NCBI RefSeq assembly: GCF_001612885.1
Contig: NZ_BDBH01000015.1
Span: forward strand, 124,001-188,000
From: Nocardia harenae NBRC 108248
GTDB taxonomy: Bacteria; Actinomycetota; Actinomycetes; Mycobacteriales; Mycobacteriaceae
Reading direction: 5' to 3'
DNA length: 64,000 nt
Below the pieces are notes generated by a model. The model made no database searches, was not told the origin of the DNA, and saw only the letters and a program-made list of their open reading frames with translations. Positions within the stretch are counted from its first letter, which is position 1, and each line of letters begins with the position of its first letter. Position numbers and translations under genes: made by a program. Shown piece by piece: positions 8,945 to 16,964 of the stretch.

Positions 8945-10354
8945 TCAGATGAGGACGACACCCTCGGCCACGCCGATGGCACGCAGATCGCGGTACCAGC
9001 GCTCGACCGGGTGTTCCTTGGTGAAGCCGTGGCCACCGAGCAGCTGCACGCCGTCCAGGCCGATCCGCATGCCCTTGTCCGAGGCCAGCTTGCGGGCCAG
9101 CGCGGCCTCGCGACCGAAGGAGAGCCCCTGCTCGGCGCGGGAGGCGCCGCGCAGCGTGACCAGCCGCAGCCCGTCCAGCTCGATCGCGATATCGGCCACC
9201 ATGAAGGCCACCGCCTGCCGGTGCGAGACCGGCTCGCCGAACGCCTCGCGCTCGTTCACGTAGGGAATGACGTAGTCGAGCACCGCCCTGCCGGTGCCCG
9301 CCGCCAGCGCGGCCCAGCCCAGCCGGGCCAGCCGCACCGCGTCGGCGTACTCCGCGGCGCGGGTCGCGGCATCGCCGTCGCCCAGGATCGCCTCGGTGCG
9401 CACCGCGACGTCGTCCAGAATCAGCCTGCCGAGGCCACCGGCGCGCAGCCCCATGCTGGGATCGGCCTCGACGACCAGCCCCCTGCTGTCCGACTCCACC
9501 AGGAAGAGCGCGGGGCGCCCGTCCAGCTCGGCGGCGATCACGAAGAGCTCGGCCTGCGCGGCGGCGGGGACCAGGCTCTTCACCCCGGTCAGCCGGTAGC
9601 CGCTGGGCGAGCGGACCGCCTTGGTCTGCAGCGCGAACGGGTCGAACAGCGCGCGCGGCTCGGAGATCACCACCGAGGACTGCGGCACGTTCTCCCCGGT
9701 GTACGCGGGCAGGTAGGTCTTCTGCTGCGCGTCGGTGCCCCACTGGCTCAGCGCGACCGCGACCCCGCTCGGCGCGAGGATCGGCAGCGCGAGCCCCATG
9801 TCGCCGTGCGCCAGCGCCTCCGCGACCAGCGCGTTGGTGACCGCGCCGCGCTCGCTCGCCGCGCCCTCCAGCTCCTCGGGCACGTTGATCAGCGTGATGC
9901 CGAGCTCGGCGGCGCGCTCCAGCAGGTCCTTCGGCGCGGCGGCGGCGTGATCGGCGTCGTGCGCGGCCGGGCGCAGGATCTCGGCGGCGAATTCCTCGAC
10001 CGTCTCCACGATCATCTTCTGATCGTCGGAGGGGGTCAGGTCGAAGTACCCCTTGGACTTGGACTCGTTGTCCGGCAGCCGCTTCGGCGCGCCGTTGCCC
10101 GCCACCCGGGAGAAGGCGCGGGTCGCGGCGCCGAGCGTGCGGAACCCGGTCCTGGTGCCCTCGTAGGTGGCGCGCTCGATCGGCTTGCGCAGGTTGTACT
10201 TCTCGGCGAGCTCCGAGCCGGTGATGGTGGTCATCACCCGCATGGCCGCGCCCATCCAGTCCCGCTTGGGCTGGTGCAGGCCGACGGCGGAGTCCTCGCT
10301 CCGGCCGGACTCCGGACGTCGCTTCGTCGCGCTGTCTCGCGTGCTCATCATCAC
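8945..10354 (-). CDS. fadE24: Acyl-CoA dehydrogenase, FadE24-like
   Basis: The protein has 469 residues and the mycobacterial FadE24 is nearly the same length. The start is one of GTG 10354, ATG 10351 or ATG 10348, all in frame. The N-terminal 100 residues are an extension. The dehydrogenase core begins near FDLTPSDDQKMIVETVEEFAAE and ends with QLLGGHGFTKEHPVERWYRDLRA, the usual C-terminal signature. It is first in the operon with fadE23. Upstream are two identical-arm palindromes that look like a repressor operator. In M. tuberculosis fadE24-fadE23 respond to isoniazid; whether that holds here is unknown. Confidence 0.9.
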   Translation of the reverse strand: MMMSTRDSATKRRPESGRSEDSAVGLHQPKRDWMGAAMRVMTTITGSELAEKYNLRKPIERATYEGTRTGFRTLGAATRAFSRVAGNGAPKRLPDNESKSKGYFDLTPSDDQKMIVETVEEFAAEILRPAAHDADHAAAAPKDLLERAAELGITLINVPEELEGAASERGAVTNALVAEALAHGDMGLALPILAPSGVAVALSQWGTDAQQKTYLPAYTGENVPQSSVVISEPRALFDPFALQTKAVRSPSGYRLTGVKSLVPAAAQAELFVIAAELDGRPALFLVESDSRGLVVEADPSMGLRAGGLGRLILDDVAVRTEAILGDGDAATRAAEYADAVRLARLGWAALAAGTGRAVLDYVIPYVNEREAFGEPVSHRQAVAFMVADIAIELDGLRLVTLRGASRAEQGLSFGREAALARKLASDKGMRIGLDGVQLLGGHGFTKEHPVERWYRDLRAIGVAEGVVLI

Positions 10355-10394
10355 CTGTTTCTCGAGGGCGGGGGTGAGATCTGGTCCCAGCTTT

Positions 10395-10431
10395 CTTACT
10401 CCTGAGTAAGACTACCTTACTCCAGAGTAAG
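10395..10431 (-). promoter_or_regulatory. Tandem palindromic operator upstream of fadE24-fadE23
   Basis: Two 16-bp palindromes with identical arms, CTTACTC-nn-GAGTAAG, lie at 10395-10410 (spacer CT) and 10416-10431 (spacer CA). Their centres are 21 bp apart, two helical turns, so two repressor dimers would bind the same DNA face. The layout fits a TetR-family regulator of lipid catabolism; the regulator is not in this stretch. Confidence 0.75.
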
Positions 10432-10539
10432 AAGTGCGTCGAGAGCCTTGTGACCGGGGCCGGGCGCCAGTGTCCGCCGGGCCGCCGTGCGCACGCCATC
10501 GCAGGCGCCGAGGGGTCCGTTTCGATCAAACGGTGAGTA

Positions 10540-11322
10540 TCAGGTGAGCCGCTGCACCACGGTGTCGTGCAGCAGGCCGTTGCTGGCGATGGCGTCGCCG
10601 CCGTGCGGGCCGGGGCGGCCGTCCAGCGCGGTGAACCGCCCGCCCGCCTCGCGGATCAGGATGTCCAGCGGTGCCAGGTCCCACAGCGAGACCTCCGGCT
10701 CGGTGGCGACGTCCACCGCACCCTCCGCGACCAGGCAGTATCCGAAGAAGTCGCCGTAGCCGCGGACCCGCCAGACGCCGTCGGTGAGCGCGAGGAACTG
10801 CTCCCGCAGCCCGCGCTCGCGCCAGCCGGAGAGGCTGGAGAAGGCCAGGCTGGCGTCGTTCAGCTCGGCCACCTTCGACACCGTGATCCGCTGCGGTTCG
10901 GTGTCGTGGAACCGGCTCCACGCGCCGGAGCCCTGTGCCGCCCACCACCGGCGGGCCAGCGCCGGCGCGCTCACCGCGCCGACCACCGGCACCCCGTCCT
11001 CCAGCAGGGCGATGAGTGTGGCCCAGACCGGGACCCCGCGCACGAAGTTCTTGGTGCCGTCGATCGGGTCGATCACCCACTGCCTGCCGGTGAACTCGGC
11101 CGCGCCGCCGAACTCCTCGCCGAGCACCGCGTCGGCCGCCCTGTGCTCGGCCAGCAGGCGGCGCAGCTCGCGCTCCACCGCGAGGTCGGCGTCGGAGACC
11201 GGGGTGAGATCCGGTTTGGCGTCGACCCGCAGGTCTAGGGCGCCGAAGCGGGCGGCGGTGATGGTGTCGGCGGCGTCCGCCAGGGCGAGGGCGAGTTCGA
11301 GGTCGTCGGTGTAGGCAGCCAC
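10540..11322 (-). CDS. hisN: Histidinol-phosphatase, inositol-monophosphatase fold
   Basis: This 260-residue Mg-dependent phosphatase hydrolyses histidinol phosphate in histidine synthesis. The metal-binding motifs are present: GEE near residue 70, WVIDPIDGTKNFVRG near 85-100, and SLWDLAPLDILIREAGG near 212-228. Length equals that of M. tuberculosis HisN (Rv3137), which also lies close to fadE24-fadE23 and on the way to prfB. A general inositol monophosphatase is the alternative, but length and context favour HisN. It reads in the same direction as the FMN reductase upstream, 10 bp away. Confidence 0.88.
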   Translation of the reverse strand: MAAYTDDLELALALADAADTITAARFGALDLRVDAKPDLTPVSDADLAVERELRRLLAEHRAADAVLGEEFGGAAEFTGRQWVIDPIDGTKNFVRGVPVWATLIALLEDGVPVVGAVSAPALARRWWAAQGSGAWSRFHDTEPQRITVSKVAELNDASLAFSSLSGWRERGLREQFLALTDGVWRVRGYGDFFGYCLVAEGAVDVATEPEVSLWDLAPLDILIREAGGRFTALDGRPGPHGGDAIASNGLLHDTVVQRLT

Positions 11323-11332
11323 GGGTTCGACC

Positions 11333-11905
11333 CTATCGAGCTGCTCTCAGCGCGTTCGCCCACCAGTGCACCTGGTCGAGCAGCTCGGCGGCTGTCGCGG
11401 CGGGCTCGTCCGGCTCGCGCAGCGCGCCGTTCTCGTCGAAGAGCAGGTAGTAGCGGGGAAACGAGACGTAGTCGCGGACGGTGTGCGCGTTCAGCTCGGT
11501 GAACACCTGCCGCAGGTGCTCGATGGCGAGCAGACCGCCTGATGCCCCGCTGTAGCCGACGAAGCCGATGGTCTTGCGCTCCCACTGCGTGAAGTGCCAG
11601 TCGATGGCGGCCTTCAGCGCGGCCGGGTAACTGCGGTTGTAGTCCGGGGTGACGATCACGAAGGCCTCGGCCCTGTCGAGGGCCTCGGTGAGGCCGCGCA
11701 TCCCCTCGGGGCGCTCGGGATTCGGGTCCATGACCGGTGGGACGGCGGGCAGCCCGACCGGCAGTTCGTGGTCGGCCAGATCGATCACGTCGACGGTGAA
11801 TCGCCCGTCCTTCGCGGCGATCTCGGTGAACCAACGCGCGACGGTCGGGCCGAAGCGGCCGTCCCGGACGCTGCCGATGACGACGGCGAGGCGCAGGGTG
11901 CTCAT
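11333..11905 (-). CDS. NADPH-dependent FMN reductase family protein
   Basis: The protein has 190 residues from ATG at 11905, preceded by GAGGAGG. The flavodoxin-like fold shows LAVVIGSVRDGRFGPTVARWF at the N-terminus (phosphate-binding loop), VIVTPDYNRSYPAALKAAID in the middle (FMN-binding P-D-Y-N signature) and YSGASGG further on. Such proteins reduce FMN or quinones and azo compounds with NADPH. It is divergent from an MmyB-type regulator gene 127 bp away, the usual arrangement in which that regulator controls the redox gene. Confidence 0.9.
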   Translation of the reverse strand: MSTLRLAVVIGSVRDGRFGPTVARWFTEIAAKDGRFTVDVIDLADHELPVGLPAVPPVMDPNPERPEGMRGLTEALDRAEAFVIVTPDYNRSYPAALKAAIDWHFTQWERKTIGFVGYSGASGGLLAIEHLRQVFTELNAHTVRDYVSFPRYYLLFDENGALREPDEPAATAAELLDQVHWWANALRAAR

Positions 11906-12032
11906 GGGTTTTCCTCCTCGGAAGTTTCGTCGCCTCCGAGCTTCTGCGGCTGCGGCGCGCCCGGGGAGGCCGCCGTGAGGGTGGTAGTACGACGGCCACC
12001 CTCGGGAGCACCGCGCGCCGTACCGTCGAGGG

Positions 12033-12884
12033 ATGAACGAGCTCGGCCTCTTCCTGCGCAGCCGCCGCGAGGCGGTCACCCCCGCCCGCGCCGGGCTGCC
12101 CGCGGGCCCGCGCCGGCGCACCCCCGGCCTGCGCCGGGCGGAAGTCGCCACCCTCGCCGGGGTGAGCGTCGAGTACATCGTCCGGCTCGAGCAAGGGCGC
12201 GACCGGCACCCCTCCCCGTCGGTGCTCGCCGCGCTCGCCGACGTCCTCATGCTGACGCCGAACGAGCGCATCCACCTGCACCGCCTGGCCAAAGGCGCCG
12301 AGCCCGGCTTCACCTGCATGGGTGGCGCGACCCCGGCCCGCACCGTCCGCCCCTCGGTCCGCGCCATCCTCGACCATCTCGAGCCGGCCGCCGCCGTGGT
12401 CGTGAACCGCCTCAGCGACGTCCTCGCCCACACCGAGGGCTACCGCCGCCTGATGGCCCCGACGGGATTGCTGGACAACCCGTCCGCCGCCAACCTCGCG
12501 TCGTTCGTCCTCGGCGATCCGCGGGCCCGCGGCTGCTACCCGGACTGGGACCACGTCGCCGACCAGCAGGTCGCCGCCCTGAAACAGGGCCCTTTCCGCA
12601 AAGACCCGGCTACCGCGGCCCTCGCCGACGAACTGGAGATCGTCGCGGGCGCGGAGTTCACCCGGCGCGTCGCCGCGGTGCCCAGCCTGCCCGCCGCCAC
12701 CGGCACCACCCGGATCGAGCACGCCGAGGCCGGTCCACTGCGGCTCTCCTACGAGACTCTGGACCTCCCCGCCGACGACGATCAGCGGCTGTTCGTGTAC
12801 CTCCCGGCCGACGAGGCCACCGCCGCTGCCCTGGCCGCGCTCGCGGGCCGCGATCACGGCGGGCTGCGCGCGCTCTCGAGTTGA
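12033..12884 (+). CDS. XRE-family regulator with MmyB-like ligand domain
   Basis: This 283-residue protein has an N-terminal helix-turn-helix (residues about 28-72, with TPGLRRAEVATLAGVS and EYIVRLEQGRDRHPS typical of the family). A C-terminal domain of about 180 residues with the MmyB signature follows (HLEPAAAVVVNRLSDVLAHT, then a Tyr/Trp-rich middle and LRLSYETLDLP). The MmyB domain is a PAS-like ligand pocket that binds fatty-acyl molecules in characterised members. The gene is transcribed away from the FMN reductase gene, its probable target. Confidence 0.9.
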   Translation: MNELGLFLRSRREAVTPARAGLPAGPRRRTPGLRRAEVATLAGVSVEYIVRLEQGRDRHPSPSVLAALADVLMLTPNERIHLHRLAKGAEPGFTCMGGATPARTVRPSVRAILDHLEPAAAVVVNRLSDVLAHTEGYRRLMAPTGLLDNPSAANLASFVLGDPRARGCYPDWDHVADQQVAALKQGPFRKDPATAALADELEIVAGAEFTRRVAAVPSLPAATGTTRIEHAEAGPLRLSYETLDLPADDDQRLFVYLPADEATAAALAALAGRDHGGLRALSS

Positions 12885-12925
12885 ACCAGTCACCATCACC
12901 CAGACGCGGCAGCGGGTTCCACGGG

Positions 12926-13600
12926 CTATGGCGATACCCGTAGGCGGTTCATTGTGCGCGGTTCCGTCGTCCAGTGCCTGTCGATACCCTGCACAAAATC
13001 CGGGCGTACTACTTTTGCGCGCAACTGCCGCTCGTCGGAGGCGGTGGCGCGCGCGACGATACCCTCCATCTGCTCGTGCCCCACATGGCTCTGCCGGATC
13101 AGTCCGGCCAACTCGTCCAGCGTGTAGTGCCCAGCACCGAGGAAAGGGACAGTCTGAAGTCCGATATCGTCGGCAAGGGCATTGCGAACGTCGGGGTCCC
13201 AGAATCGCCCAGTCGCAGTATCATAGACGTCGAAAACCAGAAACCAATCGGGTAGCGAGTCGTAGCCGACGCTATGTTTGACCGCACACCATTCTCCGAA
13301 GAGGATGAGTTCGCCACCCAAAGCCTCGGTGAGCCGTCGCCGCCGAGGCTCGATCCAGGTAGATAGTCCTTGGAAGTGGCGACCGCCGAGGTGAACGTAG
13401 CTCCCGCGTGCTTGAAATCGCAGTCCGTCGACGTCAGCCGAGATGCCGAGGTTCTGTCCGTCGACCTTCTCTTCGACATGCAGCCGTTCGGCCAAGAAGA
13501 CGGCGCGTTCGTCTTCGCCCAGCACCTTGTCGTCGCGCACATCGACGCTCTCCGGTGTGACCAGGTACGGCGTCGACGGGAACCGGACGAAGTCTGTCAC
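12926..13600 (-). CDS. RNA ligase family protein (nucleotidyltransferase), third gene of a cassette
   Basis: The protein has 224 residues from GTG at 13600; that start overlaps the stop of the PIN-like gene (GTGA). The covalent nucleotidyltransferase motifs are complete: motif I EEKVDGQN with nucleophile Lys45, motif III LFGEWCAVKHS (100-110), motif IIIa FLVFDVYD (120-127), motif IV MEGIVAR (178-184) and motif V RAKVVRPDF (194-202). This is the catalytic core of T4 Rnl2-type RNA ligases (RNA_ligase, PF09414) without extra domains. It would adenylate and seal RNA ends. It is linked to a nuclease and an ATPase, so it may repair or re-ligate RNA cut by the partner. DNA here is more A/T-rich than the flanks. 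Confidence 0.85.
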   Translation of the reverse strand: MTDFVRFPSTPYLVTPESVDVRDDKVLGEDERAVFLAERLHVEEKVDGQNLGISADVDGLRFQARGSYVHLGGRHFQGLSTWIEPRRRRLTEALGGELILFGEWCAVKHSVGYDSLPDWFLVFDVYDTATGRFWDPDVRNALADDIGLQTVPFLGAGHYTLDELAGLIRQSHVGHEQMEGIVARATASDERQLRAKVVRPDFVQGIDRHWTTEPRTMNRLRVSP

Positions 13601-14106
13601 GGCGCGTCGTACCCGAATTTGGCGCGATACGCAGCCCGAATCGAAGGCTCGTGGACATACTCCACGGTGACACCGTGGCGGTCGAGCACCGCGGCCCAAT
13701 TGAGCCACTTTGTGTCCGTGGCCTGAACCACCGGGGCCGACGCTACCTTTGCGGTGGCGACAAACTTTCGGTCTGATGGATCGATCTCGCCGTCGTCGCC
13801 CTCCAGAACCGCGTAGCTGTTCTCTGTCGACACATCCGGCTCTATGTCGGGGCGCATTTCCTCGTCCCAACTGTACTGATTGTCGATGATGTATCTCACG
13901 AAAGCGTCACCAAGTGTCGGCTGTCCATGGCGGTTGAGCTGGTGAAGATACTCGGCCACGATCTCGCCCGCGCTGTCTGTGAACACCGGGATTCTGTTCT
14001 CGAGAATGCATTCCAGTATTATCTCGCAGCCGTCGACGAGTTCGATGGGATGCTCGTCGGAAAATTTGACAACGAGCGGAACATTGGTGTCGATAACTTT
14101 CGTCAT
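13597..14106 (-). CDS. PIN-like nuclease domain protein, second gene of the cassette
   Basis: This 169-residue protein starts with KVIDTNVPLV, the first PIN strand with its acidic residue (Asp6) and Asn8. Further acidic positions fit the fold: Glu48 or Glu52 (SAGEIVAEY), Asp112 (DPSDRKFVATA) and Asp131 (QATDTKWLNW). PIN domains are metal-dependent ribonucleases and common toxins. Its ATG overlaps the stop of the ATPase gene (ATGA) and its TGA overlaps the GTG of the ligase, so the three are translationally coupled. No VapB-like antitoxin gene is adjacent, so it is not a standard VapBC pair. The family call rests on motif pattern only. Confidence 0.7.
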   Translation of the reverse strand: MTKVIDTNVPLVVKFSDEHPIELVDGCEIILECILENRIPVFTDSAGEIVAEYLHQLNRHGQPTLGDAFVRYIIDNQYSWDEEMRPDIEPDVSTENSYAVLEGDDGEIDPSDRKFVATAKVASAPVVQATDTKWLNWAAVLDRHGVTVEYVHEPSIRAAYRAKFGYDAP

Positions 14107-15485
14107 CCGTGTTCACCTCGGCGTCGGCGGCGTGCGTTTCGCGATTGTGCGATCAAGTCCTCTGCCGGGTCCCCGAAGAAGTCTCGCGGCCAGTTCCTCA
14201 CGTTCCCGTACTCGTCGACGTCGAGAGCGTTGATCGTCGACCCGTGCTCGCCGGGATCCACCGAGTAGCACCGCACATCGGCGGGGTCCACCCTTTCTTC
14301 AGCGATTCGGCGCAGTAGACGCCGCAGCAAGTGTTCGGAGTGGGACTCGATGATGAATTGCGTGCGGCGCGGGTTGCTACCTTCGCGTGCCGAAATAGCG
14401 TCAAGGAACAGGTCCGCGAGCCCGGCTTGCACCGCGGGATGTAGGTGAATCTCGGGTTGTTCGACGACTACCGTCGATCCTGCAGCGGAGTAGAAGGCCT
14501 CGACGATCACTGGAAGCACCTGGGAGACGCCGAACCCAACATCGGTGAGCAAGACCTCTCTGCTGCCACCCGGCGTCCTTACTCGCACTTCGTACTCATC
14601 ACGGCCTGCACCGATGGGGGTCACCGTGAAAGTCTCGATGACGCCGAGTTTCTTCAACCACTCGGCGACCAGCGTCTGTAGTGGCGTCGTTCGTTGTTTG
14701 ACGGCGAAATTGAACCTCCGTGCTTGACCCGCCAGGAGCGCGTCGATGGTGTTTTCGCCGCTCCAACCGACATGGCTGACCTCCTCGCCGGACCACCGAT
14801 ACGTCCGGCTGGGTTGTGTCCGGAGCGGTCCGAGGTAGTTGACCGCCAACAGTTGCTCCTCGAGTGCCAGGGTGAGATCCGCAGCAAAGTCGAGAAATTG
14901 GTATCGAGTTGGCAGATCCTCAGGAAAAGCATGAAACTGCGAAGGGGCCGATACCGGCCACTTTCGTCCCATGGTTCGGATGAGTTCGATGCCATCGGCG
15001 TGAACGGCGTAGCCACCCTTGGCGGCAACCTCGCTGCCCAACCGCAGGGTGTCGCCGGAGTCGCTGGCGGTGAGGCTGTACTCATAATTGTCCACGCGAA
15101 GGCGTGGGGGAGAATCCGCGGTCGCACTGACCGCTGCGCGAAACCCCATTTCGGTGCCGCGAAATCTGGTGCCGTCTCTCTCGTAATCGACGGTCAGTGG
15201 CCGGTTGCGACTCCAGTCGAGTTCGAATTCGAGCGGTGCATCTATGTTTCCATTGCGCAGTAGACTTGCGTATCCGCCGAGATCGACGGGCGTCCGGTCG
15301 CCTCCGGTGTGGAGGACGCGTCTTCGGTCCGGTGATTCAATGGTCTGCCGAAGCATGAGCAGAAACTGGTGCAGGCTCGACTTTCCCGACGAGTTGCCGC
15401 CGAACAGAATGGTGAGCGGAGCCAGTTCGATGTCTCCGGTGTCTTCCCATGCCTTGAAGTTCTTCAGCCGCAATCGGGTGAACAC
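14103..15485 (-). CDS. AAA-family (OLD/ABC-like) ATPase with DUF3696 tail, first gene of the cassette
   Basis: The protein has 460 residues from GTG at 15485, preceded by GGAGGGA; the frame is open upstream, but the canonical start of the fold (FTRLRLKNFKAWED) is here. Walker A is GGNSSGKS (29-36), the signature-like DVGFGVSQVLP is at 315-325, Walker B VVVEQPEIHLHP at 339-350 and the switch region IIESHSEHLL at 378-387. The C-terminal DEYGNVRNWPRDFFGD (424-439) matches the DUF3696 pattern. Such ATPases (AAA15/OLD-like) act as sensors or regulators in many phage-defence systems beside a nuclease. Here the nuclease is PIN-like and a ligase follows. Confidence 0.85.
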   Translation of the reverse strand: MFTRLRLKNFKAWEDTGDIELAPLTILFGGNSSGKSSLHQFLLMLRQTIESPDRRRVLHTGGDRTPVDLGGYASLLRNGNIDAPLEFELDWSRNRPLTVDYERDGTRFRGTEMGFRAAVSATADSPPRLRVDNYEYSLTASDSGDTLRLGSEVAAKGGYAVHADGIELIRTMGRKWPVSAPSQFHAFPEDLPTRYQFLDFAADLTLALEEQLLAVNYLGPLRTQPSRTYRWSGEEVSHVGWSGENTIDALLAGQARRFNFAVKQRTTPLQTLVAEWLKKLGVIETFTVTPIGAGRDEYEVRVRTPGGSREVLLTDVGFGVSQVLPVIVEAFYSAAGSTVVVEQPEIHLHPAVQAGLADLFLDAISAREGSNPRRTQFIIESHSEHLLRRLLRRIAEERVDPADVRCYSVDPGEHGSTINALDVDEYGNVRNWPRDFFGDPAEDLIAQSRNARRRRRGEHG

Positions 15486-15506
15486 ATCACTCCCTCCGTG
15501 TAAGAA

Positions 15507-15512
15507 ATTGTA
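15507..15512 (-). promoter_or_regulatory. Possible -10 box for the ATPase-PIN-ligase cassette
   Basis: TACAAT reads on the minus strand 22 nt before the GTG at 15485, in an A/T-rich patch. No convincing -35 box lies at standard distance, so this is tentative. Confidence 0.3.
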
Positions 15513-15727
15513 TTCAGTGCCGTCGCCGAATCGTGGTAAACAGACTACCAATTGGGTGCCGACCTGGAGCATCTGAGTCTCGTCCGGTGCAAACAGCCAT
15601 AGCCGCCCGTCGTCCGGCAGATCTACCGGTCCGGTTCCCTCCGCGGACGGCTTCGCCCCCGGCACGCGGGTCCGTATCCGGACCGCGTTGCCGAACCCGA
15701 GCCCTCCTCCCGGTAGCCTTGACCCTC

Positions 15728-16849
15728 GTGCATCCCGACGTCTCCGCAGCTCTGGCCGAACTCGACACCACCCTCAAGACGGTGGAGTCGGTCCTCGACG
15801 TCGAGGAGCTGCGCCGCCGCATCGACGAGCTCGAGCACCAGGCCTCCGATCCGGACCTGTGGAACGATCAGGACCACGCCCAGCAGGTGACGAGCGAGCT
15901 GTCGCACGCACAGAGCGAGCTGCGCCGCGTCTCCGAGCTGCGGCAGCGGCTGGAGGATCTGCCGGTCCTCTACGAGCTGGCCGAAGAAGAAGAGGGCGAG
16001 GCGCGCACCGCCGCGCTGGCCGACGCCGACGCCGAGCGCACCGCGCTGCACGCCGATATCGAGGCCATGGAGGTGCGCACGCTGCTCTCCGGCGAGTACG
16101 ACAAGCGCGACGCGCTGGTCAATATCCGCGCGGGCGCGGGCGGCGTGGACGCCGCCGACTGGGCCGAGATGCTCATGCGCATGTACATCCGCTGGGCCGA
16201 CCGGCACAAGTACGGCGTCGAGGTCTACGACACCTCCTACGCGGAGGAGGCGGGGATCAAGAGCGCCACCTTCGCGGTGAAGACGCCGTACGCGTACGGC
16301 ACGCTCTCGGTGGAGATGGGCACGCACCGGCTGGTGCGGATCAGCCCGTTCGACAACCAGGGCCGCCGCCAGACCTCGTTCGCCGAGGTCGAGGTGCTGC
16401 CGGTGGTGGAGACGACCGACCACATCGAGATCCCCGAGGGCGATATCCGGGTGGACGTCTACCGCTCCTCCGGCCCCGGCGGGCAGAGCGTCAACACCAC
16501 CGACTCGGCGGTGCGGCTCACCCACATCCCCACCGGCATCGTGGTCACTTGCCAGAACGAGAAGTCGCAGCTGCAGAACAAGATCTCGGCCATGCGTGTG
16601 CTGCAGGCCAAGCTGCTCGAGCGCAAGCGGCAGGAGGAGCGCGCCGAGATGGACGCGCTCAAGACCAACGAGGGCGCCTCCTGGGGCAACCAGATGCGCT
16701 CCTACGTGCTGCACCCATACCAGATGGTCAAGGACCTGCGCACCAGCTACGAGGTGAACAACCCGAGCGCAGTGCTGGACGGCGAGATCGACGCCTTCAT
16801 CGAGTCCGGCATTCGCTGGCGGATGTCCGAGGCGCAGCAGACCGGGTAG
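15728..16849 (+). CDS. prfB: Peptide chain release factor 2
   Basis: The protein has 373 residues from GTG at 15728. RF2 ends translation at UGA and UAA. The codon-recognition loop region shows ISPFDNQGRR and the catalytic SSGPGGQSVN holds the GGQ that triggers peptidyl-tRNA hydrolysis. The reading frame is continuous: the programmed +1 frameshift with in-frame UGA known from enterobacteria is absent, as usual in actinobacteria. It heads a block in the same order as M. tuberculosis Rv3105c to Rv3100c. It is divergent from the ATPase cassette, about 240 bp apart. Confidence 0.97.
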   Translation: MHPDVSAALAELDTTLKTVESVLDVEELRRRIDELEHQASDPDLWNDQDHAQQVTSELSHAQSELRRVSELRQRLEDLPVLYELAEEEEGEARTAALADADAERTALHADIEAMEVRTLLSGEYDKRDALVNIRAGAGGVDAADWAEMLMRMYIRWADRHKYGVEVYDTSYAEEAGIKSATFAVKTPYAYGTLSVEMGTHRLVRISPFDNQGRRQTSFAEVEVLPVVETTDHIEIPEGDIRVDVYRSSGPGGQSVNTTDSAVRLTHIPTGIVVTCQNEKSQLQNKISAMRVLQAKLLERKRQEERAEMDALKTNEGASWGNQMRSYVLHPYQMVKDLRTSYEVNNPSAVLDGEIDAFIESGIRWRMSEAQQTG

Positions 16850-16964
16850 GCTGCCGCGCAACCTCTTTCGAGTTTGCCCCGCCCGGTCCGAGATCGTGGC
16901 CGAATCGTTGTAATGTGGTCGGCGTGCGTGTTCCGGACAGCGGTGAATCTCGGAGGTGGTGGCG

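Noticed and set aside
7382..10405. A very long plus-strand open frame of about 1,000 codons opposite fadE23 and fadE24
   Set aside because: It is the antisense shadow of two clear acyl-CoA dehydrogenase genes; the composition (His/Arg/Gly-rich, no family) is typical of GC-rich antisense frames.
15486..15665. N-terminal extension of the cassette ATPase (60 more codons in frame)
   Set aside because: The ATPase fold starts at 15485 with a strong ribosome site, and the extension would run into the prfB promoter region.
15728..16849. Programmed frameshift in prfB
   Set aside because: The frame is continuous from the GTG start with no early in-frame UGA, so no recoding is needed.
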